A stretch of 64,000 nucleotides of DNA from CAYZED01 sp964477445 (GCA_964477445.1 CAYZED010000009.1:27784-91783), one strand, 5' to 3'; shown: positions 54,361 through 63,142, numbered from the stretch's first letter. Made by a program: numbers and translations. Notes: generated from the letters alone by a model not told the origin.

Positions 54361-55515
54361 CTAGTCCTTGAGACCAAAATTAGTCTTGAGACCAGAATTA
54401 GTTTTAAGACCAGAATTATTCTTGAGACCGGAATTAGTCTTGATCATAAAATCAGTATTGAGTTTATTCAAGGTTACTTTTGACGATATTAGTACAGGCG
54501 TTTGATTATTAAACGCGCTCCCACCAGTCCATGAAATTATATGATTATTAAATTCCTTTTCAAGTTTTCCGTTGGAACCATTTCGTGATAGTTTAACTTG
54601 GACCAAAAGACCTTTATCATTTACACTTCCAAGATAATCCATAAACAGAAAGTTACCTAAACTATAGTATATCAGCTTTCCTTTATATTTTTCAATCTTT
54701 TGAATAACATGTGGATGATTTCCTATGACGAGGTCGACACCGTTATCAATTAATTCATGTGATTTTTTTATTTGTTTCTCTTTTGTAAGTGAAGTATTTG
54801 GATCACCTGCATGCAAAGACGCTACAATATACTGTGCGCCATTACTTTTTGCCTTTTTTACGTCACTACTTATTTTTTTATTGGTCACGCTTTGTACGTT
54901 AAATCCGTAATAGCTTAAAAGCGCAACTTTAAAACCGTTTTTTTCAATATATTCAATTTTATCAACTGAAACTCCACCGATTTCATTTGTGTTTGGTTGT
55001 TTGGTCGCGTATCCAAACCATTTAATATCAGCTTTGTCTAATGTCTTAATTGATTGATCAAACCCCTCTTGTAAATAGTCCTGCATATGATTATTTACGA
55101 CACTCACATATTCAACGGATCCTTCTTTTAGAATCGATACATATTTAGGCTTGGCTTTGTACGTGTATAATTTACCAGGCAAACAAATTTTCTCGGTAGT
55201 AAATACGCTTTCCAGACTAGCGACTGTGGCATCATCTGTTCCAATATTTTTTTGGATTTCTTTTAGAAAAAAATGAGCTCCATTCTTCTTATACAAGTTT
55301 TCAAAACGATTATAGGCTCCAAAATTCGTACCTAGCGCTAAATCACCTGTAAATGTTAACGTCAATGTTTGCGCATTTGCTATGACTTTCTTTTCTGATA
55401 TTTGTGAATTTGTCGAACCGTTTGAATAAATACTATTTGTTGCATATCCAGAAGAACTCAAGTAATTAGTAATCAATACTAACAAAATTACGAATAAAGA
55501 TAACTTAATTTTCAC
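54361..55515 (-). CDS. CapA family poly-gamma-glutamate/cell-wall phosphatase-like protein
   Basis: Exported metallophosphatase-fold protein of the CapA/PgsA type. It has 384 residues. A signal segment (SLFVILLVLITNYL) is followed by LTFTGDLALGTNFG, the metal-binding start, then SVVNNHMQDYLQEGFDQSI (His), SLHAGDPNTSL, and VIGNHPHVIQKIEKYKGK near 265. PgsBC partners are not adjacent. The last about 27 residues are a repeat, TNSGLKNNSGLKTNSGLKTN, encoded by an 18 bp array next to the stop. Confidence 0.88.
   Translation of the reverse strand: MKIKLSLFVILLVLITNYLSSSGYATNSIYSNGSTNSQISEKKVIANAQTLTLTFTGDLALGTNFGAYNRFENLYKKNGAHFFLKEIQKNIGTDDATVASLESVFTTEKICLPGKLYTYKAKPKYVSILKEGSVEYVSVVNNHMQDYLQEGFDQSIKTLDKADIKWFGYATKQPNTNEIGGVSVDKIEYIEKNGFKVALLSYYGFNVQSVTNKKISSDVKKAKSNGAQYIVASLHAGDPNTSLTKEKQIKKSHELIDNGVDLVIGNHPHVIQKIEKYKGKLIYYSLGNFLFMDYLGSVNDKGLLVQVKLSRNGSNGKLEKEFNNHIISWTGGSAFNNQTPVLISSKVTLNKLNTDFMIKTNSGLKNNSGLKTNSGLKTNFGLKD
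54367..54447 (-). repeat. 18-bp in-frame tandem repeat at the 3' end of capA
   Basis: Four units of 18 bp (54367-54438), with a partial copy further in, encode repeats of TNSGLK at the C-terminus, stopping 3 bp before the stop codon region. Confidence 0.9.
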
Positions 55516-55701
55516 GACTATTAATTCCTTTTACTTAAATATTATATATCTCGAATTTGTTATTTTACTTCCATTTCTTATTCTACCATGCGAACCTTTT
55601 ATTATCTAGATTTCTGGTGAAAACTTTTCTATCCTTTCTATCTTTAGGTTTTCTTAATTTTCATTTTCTCAGGTCGAAAATTCCTAAACTAATTATCGGC
55701 A

Positions 55702-55730
55702 TTGTTTTTACATTTGAAGGTCTATATACT
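55702..55730 (+). promoter_or_regulatory. Promoter for the nucleotidyltransferase-like gene
   Basis: TTGTTT (55702-55707), a 17-base spacer and TATACT (55725-55730), 51 bases before the ATG at 55781. A perfect 12 bp palindrome GGAAGGCCTTCC lies just after it at 55742-55753. Confidence 0.6.
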
Positions 55731-55780
55731 TATCTTGTAAGTGGAAGGCCTTCCCTTAATACAAAAATAGAGGTGATTTT

Positions 55781-56821
55781 ATGAAACCGACACAAAACGA
55801 ACTAACTAATTGGGCTATTAATCAAATAAATACCAAATACAAAGATGACGTTTCACTTTTAATATCAATATCTGGTCATGCACTTGACAATGATTGTCAT
55901 GGAGAGTGTTTTGATTATTTTGTACCCGCTAACGAAAATGGTAATAAACTGGCTTTAACTTTTATCCTTGATGGTGTGGGACATGATTTATATCCTCGTT
56001 CATGGAATCGTATTGAAAATATGTCTGTTTTAAATGAAGAACATACATGTGGTTTAGCTGAAGCAAAAATTCTATACTCCCGCAGTGATGAAGACAAAAA
56101 TCGTTTTTTCAAAATGCAAGAAAACTTAAAAGAAAACTTAAAAGATGAAGATTTCATGTATAAGAAAGCTTTATTTAAGATTGATCAAGCTATGGAACTT
56201 TATCGAACAATGTTATTTGAAACTAAGTTATATAATGTCAGAATGGCAGCTGGTTATATTGCACATTATCTTTCTTTATCAGTCGCATATATTAATGGCA
56301 CATATTTTAAATTACCTCTTGATATGGAAATTAAGGAAGCTTCACAGCTTAAAGTGGTTCCAGTAAATTTTATCGAAAATTATGTGTCGATTACTGAAGC
56401 AATTTCTATAGAAGAAATCAATAAAATATGCCATATGATGATTCTTTCAATTAGAAATTTTGTTATTTCCTATAAAAGACCAGTTGAATTAAGCTCGGAA
56501 GTGAAAAATTATGAAAATCTAGCATCTTGGTATCAAGAACTGTCTTTAACATGGAGACGAATCTATTTGCACTGTATTTCTAGTGATTATGAAAGAGTTT
56601 TTTTGAATGCAATTTTTTTACAAAACGAATTAAACATAGTGAAAGAAGAGTTTAATCTAAAAGAAATGGATCTACTTGGATATTTTGATATAAATAATCT
56701 GAATATTATAAGTGATAAGTCTCAAGAATTGGAACAATATATTATTTCAGTAATTGAAAGCCATGGAGTTACACTAAACAAATATGATACATTAGAGCAG
56801 TTTTTAGTCAAAAATAGTTAA
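55781..56821 (+). CDS. Nucleotidyltransferase-like protein (hypothetical)
   Basis: A 346-residue soluble protein. The N-terminal part reads DVSLLISISGHALDNDCHGE followed by CFDYFVPANENGNKL, which resembles the Ser-Gly...Asp-x-Asp shape of a minimal nucleotidyltransferase though not the classical GSxxxGxxxSDxD form. The remaining two-thirds is helical, with LYNVRMAAGYIAHYLSLSVA. I recognise no named gene. It has a GAGGTG site. A CD3324-like HTH gene starts 14 bp downstream, so they form a pair. Substrate unknown. Confidence 0.55.
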   Translation: MKPTQNELTNWAINQINTKYKDDVSLLISISGHALDNDCHGECFDYFVPANENGNKLALTFILDGVGHDLYPRSWNRIENMSVLNEEHTCGLAEAKILYSRSDEDKNRFFKMQENLKENLKDEDFMYKKALFKIDQAMELYRTMLFETKLYNVRMAAGYIAHYLSLSVAYINGTYFKLPLDMEIKEASQLKVVPVNFIENYVSITEAISIEEINKICHMMILSIRNFVISYKRPVELSSEVKNYENLASWYQELSLTWRRIYLHCISSDYERVFLNAIFLQNELNIVKEEFNLKEMDLLGYFDINNLNIISDKSQELEQYIISVIESHGVTLNKYDTLEQFLVKNS

Positions 56822-56834
56822 TGGAGTGCGTTCA

Positions 56835-57092
56835 ATGAAATATAAAAATGCATTAGATATCCTCCCAGATAAATTACTTAAAGAAGTTCAAAAATATGCT
56901 TCTGGTGAAACACTTTATATCCCGAATGGAATAGAGCGTAAGGAATGGGGCCAAGACTCCGGCGCAAGAACATTTTATAAGCTAAGGAACGAAGAAATAA
57001 GAAATAAATACTCTCAAAAAGTTTCTATTGATGAACTTGCTGAAGAATATTCCTTATCTGTTGAAACGATCAGAAAAATTTTGTATAAGTAA
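56835..57092 (+). CDS. CD3324-like HTH protein
   Basis: An 85-residue protein of the CD3324 type, Mor-like. It starts MKYKNALDILPDKLLKEVQK, has YASGETLYIPNG, and ends with the helix-turn-helix SIDELAEEYSLSVETIRKIL, at about 62-81. The ATG at 56835 has GGAG 8 bases upstream; the GTG at 56826 overlaps that site. It probably binds DNA, and may control its neighbour. Clostridial relatives are small and poorly known. Confidence 0.8.
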   Translation: MKYKNALDILPDKLLKEVQKYASGETLYIPNGIERKEWGQDSGARTFYKLRNEEIRNKYSQKVSIDELAEEYSLSVETIRKILYK

Positions 57093-57141
57093 TACAATTT
57101 TAAGCCGGCTCAAATTTTATCAATTATATAAATTAGGTCGC

Positions 57142-57207
57142 AGAAAATATCGGTTTTCAATTTTTAACATGTATTTTTAACATGTTTTTAACGAATCGAT
57201 ATTTTCT
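57142..57207. terminator. Inverted repeat between convergent genes
   Basis: AGAAAATATCG (57142-57152) and CGATATTTTCT (57197-57207) are perfect 11 bp inverted arms with a 44-base AT-rich loop that holds direct repeats of TTTTTAACATGT. It lies between the end of the CD3324-like gene and the end of the PH-like gene, so it may be a bidirectional stop. Confidence 0.5.
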
Positions 57208-57211
57208 ATAT

Positions 57212-57640
57212 TTACATTTTTTCTGATAATAGCTTGATCAGTAGTTCTATGTCTCTCCCCTCTAATAAATCTAATTTAATCTCGTATTTTTTTGAACCAG
57301 TGAGTGTTAAGACAAGTCTATTAGAAATTCTCGTTACTTCTGCAATGTCAGAAAACTCAATATTTTTTCTTTTAGTAAAGAAATTTGTTTTGATAGAAAT
57401 CATGGTATCTGATACTTTAAGGTAATCAATTTTTGCAAAATTTAAATAATAAATACCAAGAACTAAGAAAAGTACTATAAGAAATATATAGACAAAATAA
57501 TATACCAATGCATAAATACCTATGTGGATACCTACATATTTCAGAAATACTATAGTCCCAAGACTTATAAACGAACAAAAAAACGATAAAAACGCTGCCA
57601 ATTTTGATAAGACACTTTCTTTAAACTTTATATTAAGCAT
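57212..57640 (-). CDS. Small membrane protein with PH-like domain
   Basis: A 142-residue protein with two transmembrane segments at about 12-34 and 42-66, then a C-terminal bacterial PH-like domain: DYLKVSDTMISIKTNFFTKR, NIEFSDIAEVTRISNRLVLTL and a terminal helix. The KTxxxTKRKNIEFSDI pattern is usual for YdbS/bPH proteins. Cytoplasmic orientation of the domain is inferred. Function unknown. Confidence 0.7.
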   Translation of the reverse strand: MLNIKFKESVLSKLAAFLSFFCSFISLGTIVFLKYVGIHIGIYALVYYFVYIFLIVLFLVLGIYYLNFAKIDYLKVSDTMISIKTNFFTKRKNIEFSDIAEVTRISNRLVLTLTGSKKYEIKLDLLEGRDIELLIKLLSEKM

Positions 57641-57737
57641 TATTTTTCCTTCCTAATTCTAGATTTTTATCATCGACATTTCTGTCTCTTGCATTTTAAA
57701 AAAAATTATCAATAGTAAATTAAATCAATGAATTTAT

Positions 57738-58304
57738 TTATACCTTTGCCAAACCCCTGAATCCCCTTGCTGCATAGTATGATTGTGCTCCGTTATGGAA
57801 AACAAAAACACAATTATACCGACGTTCGCAAAATAGCGCTCCGCCAAGCTTTCGAATATCTTCCGGAGCTTTTATCCAGCTGGAAGTTTTCAGATCAAAG
57901 TTCCCATATTTCTGCAACTCTCGATATTCTGTTTCTGTCAAAAGACTGATTCCCATAGCCGACGCCACGTCAACGACATTATTTTCGGGCTTTGCTTCCT
58001 TCCTTTTTTCCCATGCGTCTTTGTCATAACAATAGCTCCTTCGACCAATAGGACTTTCCTCAGAACAATCAAAAAATAGATATTCTTCCATCTTTTCATC
58101 AATAACAATAACGTCCGGATCCCCACCCGTAATTTCCATTTCGTTAATTGACCAAAGTTTTTCGATATTTGCCTTCAATTTGGCTTCTATGATAGACCAT
58201 TCAGCTCTAGCATGTCGATTCATATTCTTCTCAAAACGTGATTTAAGTATATTAATTAGCTCGGTTTGACGTTCAGGTGTTAACTTCTTGTTTTCGGTAT
58301 TCAT
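57738..58304 (-). CDS. DUF4256 domain protein (copy 2)
   Basis: Paralogue of the 13263-13820 gene, by eye more than half identical through the body. It has 188 residues. Shared motifs include KLWSINEMEITGGDPDV, FFDCSEESPIGRRSYCYDK, GNFDLKTSSWIKAPEDIRK and HNGAQSYYAARGFRG. The start region MNTENKKLTPERQTELINIL has an AGGAGG-type site. The differences lie mostly at the N-terminus and the QMSRKENIPEN loop. Function unknown. Confidence 0.85.
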   Translation of the reverse strand: MNTENKKLTPERQTELINILKSRFEKNMNRHARAEWSIIEAKLKANIEKLWSINEMEITGGDPDVIVIDEKMEEYLFFDCSEESPIGRRSYCYDKDAWEKRKEAKPENNVVDVASAMGISLLTETEYRELQKYGNFDLKTSSWIKAPEDIRKLGGALFCERRYNCVFVFHNGAQSYYAARGFRGLAKV

Positions 58305-58323
58305 AAAGATTTACCTCCTATCT

Positions 58324-58800
58324 TTAAACTATTTGTTTATTTAAACATGAAATATACTCAGCCACTAAATAAAAATCGTCTAAGTCATAGTCATCTAAAC
58401 CTGTAAAAGCAAAAATTTCTTCCCATAAAATACTACTTCCTTCAACTAGAAAAAAAGATGTGTTTAATTCGATTCCAATAATAATATTCAAGTTTTTAAA
58501 TACTAAATCTTGTTTCTCATAAATTGGTATTCCGGCCCCTGAATTTTCAAGGCAAAAAACTTTTATATCAGGTGATTTCCCTATAGGTAATTTTTTAGAA
58601 AAATGTTCATTAAGCATCATGTTATCATCAACAATACCATACCATTTTTCATCTATAATTTCAGTAATTTGGTACTTTCTATTGAGATAATTAATTATTT
58701 CAATTCCTGTCTTTTTATTTGGTGACAGTTTGGATCTATATTCATTATAAACAGATTTCCACTCAGCAATCATATCTTTAGTAGCTTCTTGCATTAACAT
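58324..58800 (-). CDS. Hypothetical protein
   Basis: A 158-residue, soluble protein that I do not recognise. Helical N-terminus (MQEATKDMIAEWKSVYNEYR), then IEIINYLNRKYQI and a beta-rich middle, ending ILWEEIFAFTGLDDYDLDDF followed by YLVAEYISCLNKQIV. There is no signal peptide or membrane segment. It has a strong AAGGAGG site and lies 19 bp upstream of the second DUF4256 gene on the same strand, so they are likely co-transcribed. Confidence 0.65.
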   Translation of the reverse strand: MLMQEATKDMIAEWKSVYNEYRSKLSPNKKTGIEIINYLNRKYQITEIIDEKWYGIVDDNMMLNEHFSKKLPIGKSPDIKVFCLENSGAGIPIYEKQDLVFKNLNIIIGIELNTSFFLVEGSSILWEEIFAFTGLDDYDLDDFYLVAEYISCLNKQIV

Positions 58801-58850
58801 AATTTGCCTCCTTAAAATTTTGACTTAAAACTGTCCATTTTCATAGGTAC

Positions 58851-59300
58851 TTACTTAATACCGTTCGTTTCTTGTAGCGAATTTGTCGATATGAATCCCA
58901 ATCTTTCATAGATTTTAACTGCATAAGGCGAAGAGTTAACCGTTATTTCGAATTCTTTGTTTTTTGTTTTATGAATCTCATTTATCGCCATTTTTAAAAG
59001 TTCTTTTGCAATTCCCTTTTGATGATATTCTTTCATAACAAAAAGTAATGAAATATGATTTATATCCCTAAAGGCTAGAACTCCAACTAATTTGTTTCTA
59101 TCAAAACAACAATATATTCTGAATCCTTCATTTTTTACTTTGTTAACTAAAGTCTCAGGCAGAATAAACTTTTTGAAAACACTAATCCCCTCATCTGTAT
59201 AATAGGGAGCTTCAAATTCTGTAAATACTGTACAAACTAAATCGGAAACAGCATTTTCCTGACCTTCTTGAAATAATTCATATCTAAAGTTTTGACCCAT
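58851..59300 (-). CDS. GNAT family N-acetyltransferase
   Basis: A 149-residue acetyltransferase. LVGVLAFRDINHISLLFVMK is the central strand and substrate site, followed by YHQKGIAKELLKMAINEI, which holds the Q/RxxGxA acetyl-CoA loop. The C-terminal NSSPYAVKIYERLGFI is typical. Substrate unknown; self-protection or small-molecule roles are common in this group. Confidence 0.87.
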   Translation of the reverse strand: MGQNFRYELFQEGQENAVSDLVCTVFTEFEAPYYTDEGISVFKKFILPETLVNKVKNEGFRIYCCFDRNKLVGVLAFRDINHISLLFVMKEYHQKGIAKELLKMAINEIHKTKNKEFEITVNSSPYAVKIYERLGFISTNSLQETNGIK

Positions 59301-59362
59301 ATTGAAAACACCCCCGATATTCAGAATTAGCCTAACTTGCTTGATTCATTTATATTCAGTAT

Positions 59363-59758
59363 TCATATTAAACTTTTATAAAATTCATCCTTGTCCGTCC
59401 ACTGTATTAAGTCAATTTCGAACCCATCCGGATCTTTAACATAAAATTGCCTTGAGAATTCCTTAATAATAATCTCTTCGTTTATTTTTACAATTCCTAA
59501 ACGTTTTAGTTTTTCTAAAGACAAATCTGCATCCTCAACCGAATATCCTAAATGCCTAAAATTACTATCATAAATAGAGAATTCATCCTTTTCGGAAATA
59601 AATAATTCATGTTCATTCCCTCTCAATATAGCATATGGTTTACCGTTTTCTTTATTGCCTTGACTAATTAGTTGATATTCTAGCACATTCGAGTAAAATT
59701 CTACAAACTTATTTACGTCTGAAACATATCTATTTATATGATCAATCTTCGCGTTCAT
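59363..59758 (-). CDS. VOC family (glyoxalase/dioxygenase fold) protein
   Basis: A 131-residue vicinal-oxygen-chelate protein. Metal ligands appear to be His7 in KIDHINRYVSDV, a His in FRHLGYSVED near the middle, and Glu in DPDGFEIDLIQW near 118. The fold is a paired beta-alpha-beta-beta-beta module. It could be a glyoxalase, a bleomycin-type resistance protein or a lyase; no neighbour decides this. Confidence 0.85.
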   Translation of the reverse strand: MNAKIDHINRYVSDVNKFVEFYSNVLEYQLISQGNKENGKPYAILRGNEHELFISEKDEFSIYDSNFRHLGYSVEDADLSLEKLKRLGIVKINEEIIIKEFSRQFYVKDPDGFEIDLIQWTDKDEFYKSLI

Positions 59759-59818
59759 TTGTTATGTTCCCCCAATATATTAATAATTTCATTTTTAATC
59801 TTTTGTTTTATTCATATA

Positions 59819-60508
59819 TCAAAATGATTTTTCATCCAACGCTTCTTTTAAGAGCATTTCCGATCCGGTATGTGCTTCAGTCACTTCATTAATAATGCTT
59901 TTATAAAATAGTTTTGATATAGATTCGTGTTCATCAGCAATTTTTCTTCCAAGAGCAGTATAGAAATTATTATAGACGTTTTTTAATTTAAAATTATATT
60001 CTTGAACAAACGAAGATCCTTCATCCGAAAATTCTTTTAGCACTAGCCCATAAGAATCAAATCTATAAATTGGTTCAGAAATAATACCTTCATATATCAA
60101 GCTTCTAGCTATACCAAGTGCTCCAGTAGCATCAATTTTATCTGAATCATAGAGAATTTTTGCTTCAAGGCTTTGAGGATAATTATCACCTCTAAATCTG
60201 TGTGTCGATATACAGTCACTCACGTGTTCTGCTTTCTGTTTGCTCCAAGCATTATTAATTAAAAACTCATAGGCTGATTTAGCTCCAGCTTCAGCGTGAC
60301 AAACCATATTATCAACAAATTGGTCTTCTCGTCCGATATCGTGTAACAAACATGCTGCTATTAAAACATCTAAATCCACATCTTTTTCGCTTTTAGCGAT
60401 TTTCAATCCTAAATACAGCACCCGGTAAATATGCAAGCGATCATGAGCTGCGTCTTTCATAATTTTTAGCATGTGTTTTTCTATCGTTTCATACTCAATT
60501 CTATTCAT
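59819..60508 (-). CDS. HD domain phosphohydrolase-like protein
   Basis: A 229-residue HD-domain protein. The ligand set is visible: HDRLHIYRVLYLG, LLHDIGRED with the His-Asp pair at about 56-57, HAEAGAKSAYEF, and DSDKIDATGALGIARS with the late Asp. This is the uncharacterised-hydrolase form (YedJ-like), acting on nucleotides or other phosphates. The ATG at 60508 is preferred over a TTG at 60517 because GGGAG lies 10 bases upstream. Substrate unknown. Confidence 0.87.
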   Translation of the reverse strand: MNRIEYETIEKHMLKIMKDAAHDRLHIYRVLYLGLKIAKSEKDVDLDVLIAACLLHDIGREDQFVDNMVCHAEAGAKSAYEFLINNAWSKQKAEHVSDCISTHRFRGDNYPQSLEAKILYDSDKIDATGALGIARSLIYEGIISEPIYRFDSYGLVLKEFSDEGSSFVQEYNFKLKNVYNNFYTALGRKIADEHESISKLFYKSIINEVTEAHTGSEMLLKEALDEKSF

Positions 60509-60582
60509 ATGCCACAATCTCCCATAAATCTAACTATTTTAACTATTAATTCAATTGTAATTCAAGCTTTATGAACATCCTC

Positions 60583-61845
60583 TCAGTGCTTTGGAATAAC
60601 TATTTCATCTTTAATATTTTTAAATACAAGTATTTTTGTTAGTTTTAGCTTGTATCTAGTATCATCAGACTTTCCCTTTTTGAAAACCAAACTTCTTTCA
60701 TATGTTAAATTATCAACATTAAAATAATCTTCAAAAATCCTACTTGACGTTGCCATCATTTCCCCTGCTGAATATCCTGAGACTTCCCCAAAATTATCAA
60801 TTATTTTTGTTCCCGAATATCCTGATATTTCGCTAAAATTATCAATTAATTTTAAGTCAATATTCTCCTCATTCAAGGGTTTAGCCGATTTAATTTCTAC
60901 TTCAATATATTTATCATAAATATTAACTGAATTAATTCTCAATTTATAATTTTCTGCAACTACATCTTTCGGATATATATCATTCGTGTTTAAATCTATC
61001 GGCGTACTACATATAAATTCTTCTTCTATACTTGTAATAAGAATCCTCTTGGCCTTATTCGGATACAACGTTTCAAATCGCCAGCTACCTTTGCCATTTG
61101 TGAGATTATTTTTAATAATCCTTGATTTGTACCCGTCAGAATTAACTAAATCAATTCCTCCAAAGTTTTTAATGTGACCTTTTGTCTGAAAATATACTTC
61201 CGTTTCACTCAAACTATATCCAATATCAGTTATCTTAATAGATCCATCTTCCGTCTTAATAACTTTATTTATTGGAACCCTCACTTGTTTCTCTTTTGAT
61301 TTTTCTTTGTCAATAAAAACGCTAATTTCCCAGTTATCATGTATAGTCTTATTTTCTGGTAAATTTACTGTTGTAATTATCAGCTTGATTTTTGAACTAA
61401 AAGAATTTTTTTTGTCCAACCTTATGATTCCAATAGAAGTTTTGGTTTTATCGTCATAATTAAAGTTACTGCCTCCATTTATCGAAATGTCATTGTTATA
61501 TTCATCTTTAAATTTATAGTTAAGGATATAAGGAATGCCTTCGATTTTGCCAAACCATTTCACTGTACACATAAAAACTGTTTCGTTGTCTGTCGAAACT
61601 ATTTCGTTAACAGTGAATTTAACATTTTTTTTAAATATAGATTTATTTATTAGTTGTCCATACTTACCATCAGATGTACTTATTCCAGCTTTATCAATTA
61701 ACGTCAGTGCAACCAGGTTCTTTATACCTGGCACTTTATAAGCATAATAAGCAAAGGTAGAAGATGCATTAATCGCTATAATAAATGTTAAAAGAAGGCC
61801 TACAATAACGATGCCTATTTTAGTAAAGCTTTTTCCATTTTTCAT
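60583..61845 (-). CDS. Membrane-anchored DUF4179/DUF5643-like protein
   Basis: A 420-residue protein with an N-terminal membrane segment (KIGIVIVGLLLTFIIAINAS) and an extracellular beta-rich part. DGKYGQLINKSIFKKNVKFT and the pattern of KFTVNEIVSTDNETVFMC resemble DUF4179, usually found on anti-sigma factor-like proteins. Here there is no cytoplasmic anti-sigma part and no sigma factor gene adjacent. Residues near 330-360 hold a 15-residue repeat (KLIDNFSEISGYSGT), see the repeat entry. Assignment is by resemblance only. Confidence 0.6.
   Translation of the reverse strand: MKNGKSFTKIGIVIVGLLLTFIIAINASSTFAYYAYKVPGIKNLVALTLIDKAGISTSDGKYGQLINKSIFKKNVKFTVNEIVSTDNETVFMCTVKWFGKIEGIPYILNYKFKDEYNNDISINGGSNFNYDDKTKTSIGIIRLDKKNSFSSKIKLIITTVNLPENKTIHDNWEISVFIDKEKSKEKQVRVPINKVIKTEDGSIKITDIGYSLSETEVYFQTKGHIKNFGGIDLVNSDGYKSRIIKNNLTNGKGSWRFETLYPNKAKRILITSIEEEFICSTPIDLNTNDIYPKDVVAENYKLRINSVNIYDKYIEVEIKSAKPLNEENIDLKLIDNFSEISGYSGTKIIDNFGEVSGYSAGEMMATSSRIFEDYFNVDNLTYERSLVFKKGKSDDTRYKLKLTKILVFKNIKDEIVIPKH
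60770..60858 (-). repeat. 45-bp in-frame duplication in the DUF4179-like gene
   Basis: Two copies of about 45 bp encode (K)LIDNFSEISGYSGT and (K)IIDNFGEVSGYSAGE, a recent-looking tandem duplication of 15 residues. Confidence 0.85.
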
Positions 61846-61864
61846 GTTTTATACCAGCCTAAAT

Positions 61865-62410
61865 TTATTTATGTCTGACTAAATAATCAGTATACTTAAA
61901 AATTCTTTTCCCCAATGGATTATAACCACATTGCTTTAATGCATTGCTTCTTTCGATGGATAAAGAAAAAGATTTAGTCAATATCGATTTTGTATCAAAT
62001 AAGTCGTAGAATTTTTCATTAGCGATTTCTAAAATCGAACTAATAATACTCATCTTCTCGTAATCACTTCTTAAGTCAATTCTCAAAAGTCCAAAATGAT
62101 AAAATTCGTCTTTTGATTCACGACGTAGCATTTCTATAGTTCCTACTGTTTCATTCGTTTCTTCGATTATGACAGACCATCTTACAAAATATTTCATATC
62201 ATATGAGTAGTTCCAAAATTCTATAGCTTTTTTCATTTTTTCGATCGAATCATAATGAAAGTCATCGCCATGACAATTATCCGAATTAAAAAAGCGAACT
62301 GAATCCATGTCAGAGTAACACTTTAACAAGTCTTCTAAATCATCTATCGCTGTTTTTCTCAATATAATATTGTCTTTTTTAAAAATCGGACAGACTTCAT
62401 ATACACTCAT
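61865..62410 (-). CDS. GNAT family N-acetyltransferase (RimJ/RimL type)
   Basis: A 181-residue acetyltransferase-like protein. DNIILRKTAIDDLEDLLKCY is typical of the RimJ/RimL start, and VGTIEMLRRESKDEFYHFGL the central strand. The acetyl-CoA loop is unusual (DLRSDYEKMSIISSIL) with no clear Q/RxxGxG/A, so catalysis is less sure. The C-terminal SIERSNALKQCGYNPLGKRI is conserved. Confidence 0.75.
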   Translation of the reverse strand: MSVYEVCPIFKKDNIILRKTAIDDLEDLLKCYSDMDSVRFFNSDNCHGDDFHYDSIEKMKKAIEFWNYSYDMKYFVRWSVIIEETNETVGTIEMLRRESKDEFYHFGLLRIDLRSDYEKMSIISSILEIANEKFYDLFDTKSILTKSFSLSIERSNALKQCGYNPLGKRIFKYTDYLVRHK

Positions 62411-62475
62411 AATCTTATTCTCCTCGAATATTTATAGTTTGTAATCATATTCCTGTAATTTTCACACTTCCTTTT

Positions 62476-62976
62476 TCATGGAATCCTCTCCAAAACTATC
62501 TCAATTTCATAACTATCATCAACTGGTGTCACAAGATCTCCCACCCTCATTTCATCTGGCCCATAATCCATTCCATTAAATAATAAATTTATTCTTGAGG
62601 AATCTCTTTTTGAATATACAGTGACTATTCCGTTATTCTTAATATTATTACCAAAAAGTGTCTTGCCATTATTAACAAAAAAAGTTATCTCTCTTTGAAA
62701 CAAACCGTATTTGCGTTTGAACCACTTTCTATATGAGCCATATGAGTTTAGTTTTCCGTCAATGTATTCTTTATAATACTCGCCATCAAAACTAATTGTA
62801 TATTGCTCAGTTGGAAGCGGTGTAAGGCTAGTACCTACATATATCACTTTCCAATTTCCAACTAAACTATACCCAAAAATCCACTTAAACATAAAACAAA
62901 ATGCAAGTATTATAATCGCTAACCCTATTATAGAACCTATCTTTTCTTTCTTAGTTAAATCATTTGGCATGTTCAT
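62476..62976 (-). CDS. Hypothetical membrane-anchored protein
   Basis: A 166-residue protein, not recognised. A transmembrane segment at about 13-32 (IGSIIGLAIIILAFCFMF) is followed by an outside beta-rich part with GNWKVIYVGTSLTPLPTEQY, TISFDGEYYKEYIDGK and FVNNGKTLFGNN, resembling small lipocalin-like or copper-resistance-type beta folds. It may be an envelope protein. Confidence 0.6.
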   Translation of the reverse strand: MNMPNDLTKKEKIGSIIGLAIIILAFCFMFKWIFGYSLVGNWKVIYVGTSLTPLPTEQYTISFDGEYYKEYIDGKLNSYGSYRKWFKRKYGLFQREITFFVNNGKTLFGNNIKNNGIVTVYSKRDSSRINLLFNGMDYGPDEMRVGDLVTPVDDSYEIEIVLERIP

Positions 62977-63142
62977 TCTCCTAACTACAAGTTATTTATT
63001 TCTTTTTTTCAGTAATCCATCCAGTAAATTTCTACCTTTCATATCATATATTTATTTCCTATACATGTCAATTACATTTCCATATATGGATTTAATATTT
63101 GAGTTATTTGAGTTATATTAGCTATTTTTCATCAAAACACAC

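Noticed and set aside
55557..55784. Plus-strand hydrophobic 75-residue frame before the nucleotidyltransferase-like gene
   Set aside because: Runs across the promoter and ribosome binding site of the next gene and has no convincing site of its own.
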